Positions 63,356 through 64,000 of a DNA stretch of 64,000 bases are shown here, one piece after another (position 1 is the stretch's first letter; every line of letters starts with the position of its first letter). Both the position numbers and the translations under genes were made by a program. The notes under the pieces are model-generated. The model did not search any database. It was not told the origin of the DNA and worked only from the letters and a program-made list of their open reading frames with translations. The stretch spans positions 4,553,501-4,617,500 of the forward strand of contig CP076040.1 in the NCBI GenBank assembly GCA_014529675.2, given 5' to 3'. The stretch comes from Opitutia bacterium ISCC 52. GTDB lineage: Bacteria > Verrucomicrobiota > Verrucomicrobiia > Opitutales > UBA2995.

Positions 63356-64000
63356 TCAAAAACCGGGTAAGCTTGATCCGTTTTTCCATCTTGCTGATAG
63401 GCCCAGCCAATACAGAGCTTCGGTCACTCGAATCTTCGGGCTTTCGTCCTCTTCAAGAAATGATTCAAACAGCTGCACCATACCAGGATAGTCTTCCTGT
63501 GCGCGGTATATCTTGCCGCGTTGAAACAGGCTATACAGATACATATCCGGTGACTCCCAGGATACGGAATCGAATGATGCTGTGGCTTCCTCCAGCAAAC
63601 CTTGGCCCATTAAAATGTCACCTCGAAGCACATGCGCTTCATTCACGCGCTGATGCCGTGCAAAGTTTTTCAGATAGTCGTCGATGGTTTCAAGCGCGGG
63701 CTCATAGTCTCTGGCAGAGTAATGAGCTGAGGCGAGCCGGTAGAGAATTTCTGGATATAATGGGTGACGGGAATCCAAGCTGCGAAGCTCTGAGAGTTGA
63801 TCGATACAGGCGGCATAATTTCTTTCGAAGAAATATGTGAGGGCGTTCCAGAGCCTGGAATTTATAGCAAGCTGTCCTTGTGGATGCTCAGTTGCATAGC
63901 GCGCGAAATCTGTTCTTGCCGCTTCATAGTCTTCCAACACTACCTGATTGAATCCACGAGTGAATACCCACCGTCCGTGCAATGGGTGGTCGGGGAACGA
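63356..64000 (-). pseudogene. TPR repeat protein, frameshifted, cut by window edge
   Basis: The frame is open to the right edge (no start visible) and encodes tetratricopeptide repeats (NSRLWNALTYFFERNYAACIDQL, EILYRLASAHYSARDYEPALETI, YLYSLFQRGKIYRAQEDYPGMVQLFESFL). It ends in a short odd tail at 63356. The missing half of the last repeat, WAYQQDGKTDQAYPVFEEALITYG, is found in another frame from ~63406 down. The break lies at 63402-63406, where restoring a second copy of the five-base CTGGG would join the frames. It may be a real frameshift or a sequencing error. Confidence 0.6.

Noticed and set aside
63256-63840. 194-codon plus-strand frame opposite the TPR/ExbB locus
   Set aside because: Antisense to recognisable TPR repeats and ExbB motifs; no own similarity.

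Overview
The window looks like a chromosomal segment of a free-living Gram-negative bacterium of the Verrucomicrobiota, most likely class Opitutae. This is inferred from family content and gene order and was not checked by search. The clues are a fused anthranilate synthase TrpE(G), a GldA/F/G-type ABC exporter followed by a DUF4340 protein, NfeD/FloA genes, kdsA (lipopolysaccharide), single-gene pseudopilins and Asp23-family proteins beside acetyl-CoA carboxylase. Almost everything is housekeeping. I see no prophage, insertion sequence, CRISPR array or rRNA. One tRNA-Gly(TCC) is present.

Layout. 1-3.1 kb (minus): trpE(G) and a DUF420 membrane gene, preceded by a trp leader peptide with three tandem Trp codons and two consecutive hairpin terminators, a classical attenuator. 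3.1-5.2 kb: IclR regulator, OsmC-like protein, acyl-ACP thioesterase. 5.3-9.4 kb: tesA-type esterase divergent from an ABC exporter (the tesA/ybbA-ybbP arrangement of E. coli). 9.5-14.3 kb: aldose-epimerase-like protein and an NfeD protease/NfeD/flotillin operon. 14.3-17.8 kb (minus): ftsK and a RodZ-like gene. 18.1-21.9 kb: manA, grpE, dnaJ, prmA.

21.9-35.0 kb is one long minus-strand run: nadC, birA, GldA/F/G-like exporter, DUF4340, AsmA-like protein, accB, accC, asp23, amaP-like. BirA is the enzyme expected to biotinylate AccB further down the same run. 35.2-41.2 kb: SulP transporter, a four-gene envelope cluster (glycosyltransferase, GNAT, DUF2334 deacetylase-like, flippase-like membrane protein) and YhcH. 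41.3-44.9 kb: two tandem pseudopilin paralogues, the second broken by an in-frame stop, then a GT-C membrane protein and its partner. 44.9-50.1 kb: PfkB kinase, pyrG, kdsA and a lipoyl-domain/E3-binding-domain/FabH fusion, the most unusual protein here. 50.2-55.4 kb: two unknown proteins, two different RsmE paralogues flanking rsmD, a copper efflux permease with its CsoR repressor and operator, and the tRNA. 55.5-64 kb: a PilC-like protein, a response regulator with a degenerate AAA+ domain, carB, purU, a YfgM-like protein, and a TPR/ExbB locus that appears frameshifted and chimeric.

The best candidates for new biology are the lipoyl-PSBD-FabH fusion (48561-50138), the tandem-terminator trp attenuator (2717-2915), the degenerate NtrC-like regulator (56758-57882), the four-gene envelope cluster (36809-40576) and the TPR/ExbB chimera at the right edge.
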